From assembly GCF_022827545.1 (NCBI RefSeq), contig NZ_CP094669.1, forward strand, positions 772,001 through 836,000: DNA of 64,000 nt. The letters run 5' to 3'. The notes below the pieces were generated by a model, which saw only the letters and a list, made by a program, of their open reading frames with translations, ran no database searches and was not told where the DNA came from. The translations under genes were made by a program, and so were the position numbers. This stretch comes from Hymenobacter tibetensis (lineage in GTDB: Bacteria > Bacteroidota > Bacteroidia > Cytophagales > Hymenobacteraceae). Positions 61,570-64,000 of the stretch are shown piece by piece; position 1 is the first letter of the stretch; every line of letters begins with the position of its first letter.

Positions 61570-63000
61570 TTACTCCCCGCCGTATTTGCTTTTGCCTCCG
61601 CCCCCGGCATCCATGCGCACTATGCGCGGTGTAAACGAACCTAGCACATCCACCAAGTCGCGCTGATGGGCCATTACCTGATGAATGTCCTTGTAGGCCA
61701 TCGGCGCTTCATCGAGGCCACCCCCAATCAGCTCGATGCCTTTGTCGCGCAGGTGGCGGCGAAGGTCGCCCTCCGAAATGTTCTTCTTGGCCTCCGTTCG
61801 GGACATGCGGCGCCCAGCACCGTGCGACGCCGACTGAATGGAATCCTGCTCACCTCGGCCGCGCACAATGAAACCCGGTGCCGTCATGGAGCCTGGAATA
61901 ACGCCGAGCACGCCTTTTCCGGCTGGGGTGGCGCCTTTGCGATGCACAACGGCTTCGCGGCCATCAGGCAAGGTTTCTTTCCAGGCGAAATTGTGGTGAT
62001 TTTCCACCTTAGCCACCGGTTTCTCACCTAGCGCTAAGCTCAGGCGGCGATGAATGTCGTGGTGGCAGGCTGAGGCGTAGTCGCCGGCCAGGTTCATGGC
62101 CCGCCAGTACTCCTGGCCTTCTTGGGAGTCGAGGTCCAGCCAGGCCAGGTAGCGTGCTTCGGGGGGGAGGGGGCACTTGCTCATGGCTATTTTGGTGTAG
62201 TGCTGCGCAATGGCCGCCCCCAGTCCCCGCGACCCGCTGTGCGAAAGCAAGCCCAAGTACTTGCCAACCGGTACATTCAAGTCGTTTTCCTCGGTGGTGA
62301 TGTCCACGATGCCCCACTCCACAAAGTGGTTGCCGGAACCCGACGAGCCCAGCTGGTTGATGGCCGCTTCGCGTTTGCCCCGCACCACGGCAATTTCTTT
62401 GAACTCGGGCCGGTCTAGTATAGGGTCCTGGGCAGGGTTCTTGAACACTTCCTTGGCTCCGAAGCGGGTGTGGTTGTGCAGCAGCTTTTTCAACTCCTGC
62501 GTACGTTGCTCTAGATAGTGCGCCGGCAAGTCGAACACCGACAAGGCCATGCGGCACCCGATATCCATGCCCACGCCGTAGGGAATTACGGCATTGTCAA
62601 CGGCCAGTACGCCCCCAATGGGCAGGCCGTAGCCTTGGTGGGCATCGGGCATAAGGGCGCCATCCAGCGTGACGGGCAGCTTCATGGCCGTATCCATCTG
62701 CTTGCGGGCACCGTCTTCAATGTAGGCTTCGCCGTAGCGGCGGTAGTCTTTTATTTCCGGGTTAAGCTCGGTGCTGCGGCTGGGGTCGGGCACAAACTCT
62801 TTGGCCAGTTCCCGCCACAGTGAGTCGCGCAGGTAGGCGTAGGGGTCTTCCTTGATTTTTTGCAGGGTAGCAAGGGCACTGCCTTTGTCCAGCTTTTTGA
62901 GTTGCCGGTCTTCCAGAATGTCCAATGCCAGGTTGATGGCGCGGCCTTCGGGGTAGCCGATCTTGCGCAGGTCGTTGCCGCGCAGCTTGGTGGTTGCCAT
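61570..63000 (-). CDS. rtcB: RNA-splicing ligase RtcB family protein
   Basis: A 476-residue GTP- and Mn-dependent RNA ligase joining 2',3'-cyclic phosphate (or 3'-phosphate) to 5'-OH ends. The manganese and guanylation motifs are visible: DAHQGYGLPIGGV, VGMDIGCRMALSVF, GSSGSGNHFVEWG, LSHSGSRGLG, ENHHNFAWKE, HRKGATPAGKGVLGVIPGSM and SASHGAGRRMSR, with the C-terminal His histidine region. In bacteria it repairs broken tRNA and rRNA. No RtcA/RtcR is adjacent, so this is a stand-alone form. Confidence 0.92.
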   Translation of the reverse strand: MATTKLRGNDLRKIGYPEGRAINLALDILEDRQLKKLDKGSALATLQKIKEDPYAYLRDSLWRELAKEFVPDPSRSTELNPEIKDYRRYGEAYIEDGARKQMDTAMKLPVTLDGALMPDAHQGYGLPIGGVLAVDNAVIPYGVGMDIGCRMALSVFDLPAHYLEQRTQELKKLLHNHTRFGAKEVFKNPAQDPILDRPEFKEIAVVRGKREAAINQLGSSGSGNHFVEWGIVDITTEENDLNVPVGKYLGLLSHSGSRGLGAAIAQHYTKIAMSKCPLPPEARYLAWLDLDSQEGQEYWRAMNLAGDYASACHHDIHRRLSLALGEKPVAKVENHHNFAWKETLPDGREAVVHRKGATPAGKGVLGVIPGSMTAPGFIVRGRGEQDSIQSASHGAGRRMSRTEAKKNISEGDLRRHLRDKGIELIGGGLDEAPMAYKDIHQVMAHQRDLVDVLGSFTPRIVRMDAGGGGKSKYGGE

Positions 63001-63190
63001 AAAGAGAGGAATAGGTGGGCTAGAGTGTAGCGCTACTTCTCGGCCTTAGGTTATGGTGGAGCTACCACAACTGGTTGCCTTTTTCCCAAGCAGTAAGTGC
63101 CGGGAGGGGCAAGACCACTGCCAGTTTAAGTACCAACGAGCCGCCAGATAAACGTTTCTACATCCCTTGCTACCCACTAGGCGGGCTGCA

Positions 63191-63304
63191 TCAGGTGCAC
63201 TTCACGGCAAGCCAGGCGGCTGCCGCCACCAAGGCCACCGACGCCAAGCGTAGTAGCAGGAAGACCCAAGCAGGCAGTTCTGGTTTTCTGGGGGCCTCAG
63301 ACAT
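63191..63304 (-). CDS. Possible small single-pass membrane protein
   Basis: A 37-residue frame from ATG 63304: MSEAPRKPELPAWVFLLLRL then ASVALVAAAAWLAVKCT, a short polar start plus one hydrophobic helix. Longer in-frame starts upstream (to 63457) give an unconvincing sequence. It is independent of its neighbours and coding is supported only by the helix and length. Confidence 0.35.
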   Translation of the reverse strand: MSEAPRKPELPAWVFLLLRLASVALVAAAAWLAVKCT

Positions 63305-63475
63305 AATGCAGCGCAGTTGGTTGGCTGGGTTGTACGCAGTTGCGTAGAAACCAGGCAGGAAATAGCCTCCAACAAACCGACCTAAGGCTAATGCGGATAG
63401 AACCCTCATTCCGCTGCCAGCGTTAGGAGTAAGCACCTTTCCAGTGCTCTGTTCCACCTTTCCTTACCTTGTAGT

Positions 63476-64000
63476 ATGTGCGGCCGCTATACCACCCTTG
63501 CTCCCAAACCAGTACTTGAAAAGCGCTTTGACGCTTCGTTTAAGGCAGATGCCGACCCCAACTACAACGCGGCACCGTCGCAGCGCCTGCCCGTCATTCT
63601 CAACACCGAGCCCGGCCAGATTCAGCTACTGCAATGGGGCCTGATTCCAGGCTGGGTGAAGGACCTGAAAGCGGCGCCCAAACCTATCAACGCCCGCGCC
63701 GAAACCCTGCCCGAAAAGCCGTCGTTTCGGCAGCTGCTCCAGCGCCGCCGTTGCCTCGTGCCCGCCGACAGTTTTTATGAGTGGCAGGTGACGGCTCAAG
63801 GCAAAGTGCCGCACCGCATTCTGCTGCGCAACGAGGAGCCGTTTGCCTTTGCGGGCCTGTGGGACGAATGGCTGGACAAAGCTACCGGCGAGGTACGCCC
63901 CACGTTCACCATCATCACCACCGACCCCAACGAGCTGATGGCGCCCATTCATAACCGCATGCCCGTGATGCTGCAAGGCCGGGAAGCCGAGTTGGCTTGG
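63476..64000 (+). CDS. yedK: SOS-response-associated peptidase (SRAP/YedK-like), cut at window edge
   Basis: 175 residues of a SRAP-family protein, C-terminal end beyond the window. It begins MCGRY, exposing catalytic Cys2 after Met removal; Asn72 in PINARAE, Glu102 in SFYEWQ and His159 in PIHNRMPVML are the other active-site residues. YedK/HMCES proteins crosslink to abasic sites in single-stranded DNA and protect them during replication. RtcB nearby is also a nucleic-acid repair enzyme, but the two are not in one operon. Confidence 0.93.
   Translation, partial: MCGRYTTLAPKPVLEKRFDASFKADADPNYNAAPSQRLPVILNTEPGQIQLLQWGLIPGWVKDLKAAPKPINARAETLPEKPSFRQLLQRRRCLVPADSFYEWQVTAQGKVPHRILLRNEEPFAFAGLWDEWLDKATGEVRPTFTIITTDPNELMAPIHNRMPVMLQGREAELAW

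Noticed and set aside
61570..63000. RtcB as part of an Rtc repair operon
   Set aside because: No rtcA or rtcR neighbour; flanking genes are on other strands or unrelated.

Overview
The window looks like chromosome of a GC-rich Bacteroidota, most like the Hymenobacter group (Cytophagales). The evidence is the family mix (SusC-like TonB-dependent receptor, two-component sensor with beta-propeller and Y_Y_Y domains, carboxypeptidase-regulatory-like domains, GH43), weak Shine-Dalgarno sequences, and repeated promoters of the Bacteroidota type (TTTG about 20 nt before TAnnTTTG). The genus is inference; no rRNA or marker tree was available. I saw no tRNA, rRNA, CRISPR array, IS element or prophage.

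Layout. 1-5890: partial nucleoside transporter; an operon of two paralogous membrane proteins plus a winged-helix regulator behind a promoter with two identical palindromes; a TPR protein; a TonB receptor; an ArsR-type regulator. 5900-14800: sodA, tadA, two exported proteins, aspS, then a very large sensor kinase with its NarL-type response regulator. 14822-30957: complex I (nuo), read leftward, in two blocks. nuoA-J has a textbook promoter at 30995-31025. nuoK-L-M-N is separated from it by about 2 kb holding a forward ECF sigma factor, a small membrane protein and a SUFU-domain protein, and has its own -7 box. A superinfection-immunity-like gene sits inside the second block between nuoL and nuoM. 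NuoG is the short form. Most nuo gaps above about 65 nt contain an inverted repeat.

31186-52127: accessory metabolism and housekeeping: proline catabolism (pruA), GH43 arabinanase-like enzyme, flavin monooxygenase, HAD nucleotidase (YjjG), thioredoxin-like ferredoxin, type II NADH dehydrogenase, M1 aminopeptidase, HupE/UreJ-like protein, several lipoproteins, clpB. NDH-2 gives a non-proton-pumping NADH route beside complex I.

52205-53760 is a clearly AT-rich insert with one gene, a 478-residue protein with a C-terminal PD-(D/E)XK nuclease signature. It is the best candidate for an undescribed (probably defence) function. 54049-64000: oxidoreductases, membrane proteins, a subclass B3 metallo-beta-lactamase-like gene, cupin, SDR, DUF72, RtcB and, cut by the right edge, a SRAP/YedK-type protein. 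Two genes here share a 19-bp operator-like palindrome on their promoters.

All assignments come from reading the sequence and translations; no database search was run.
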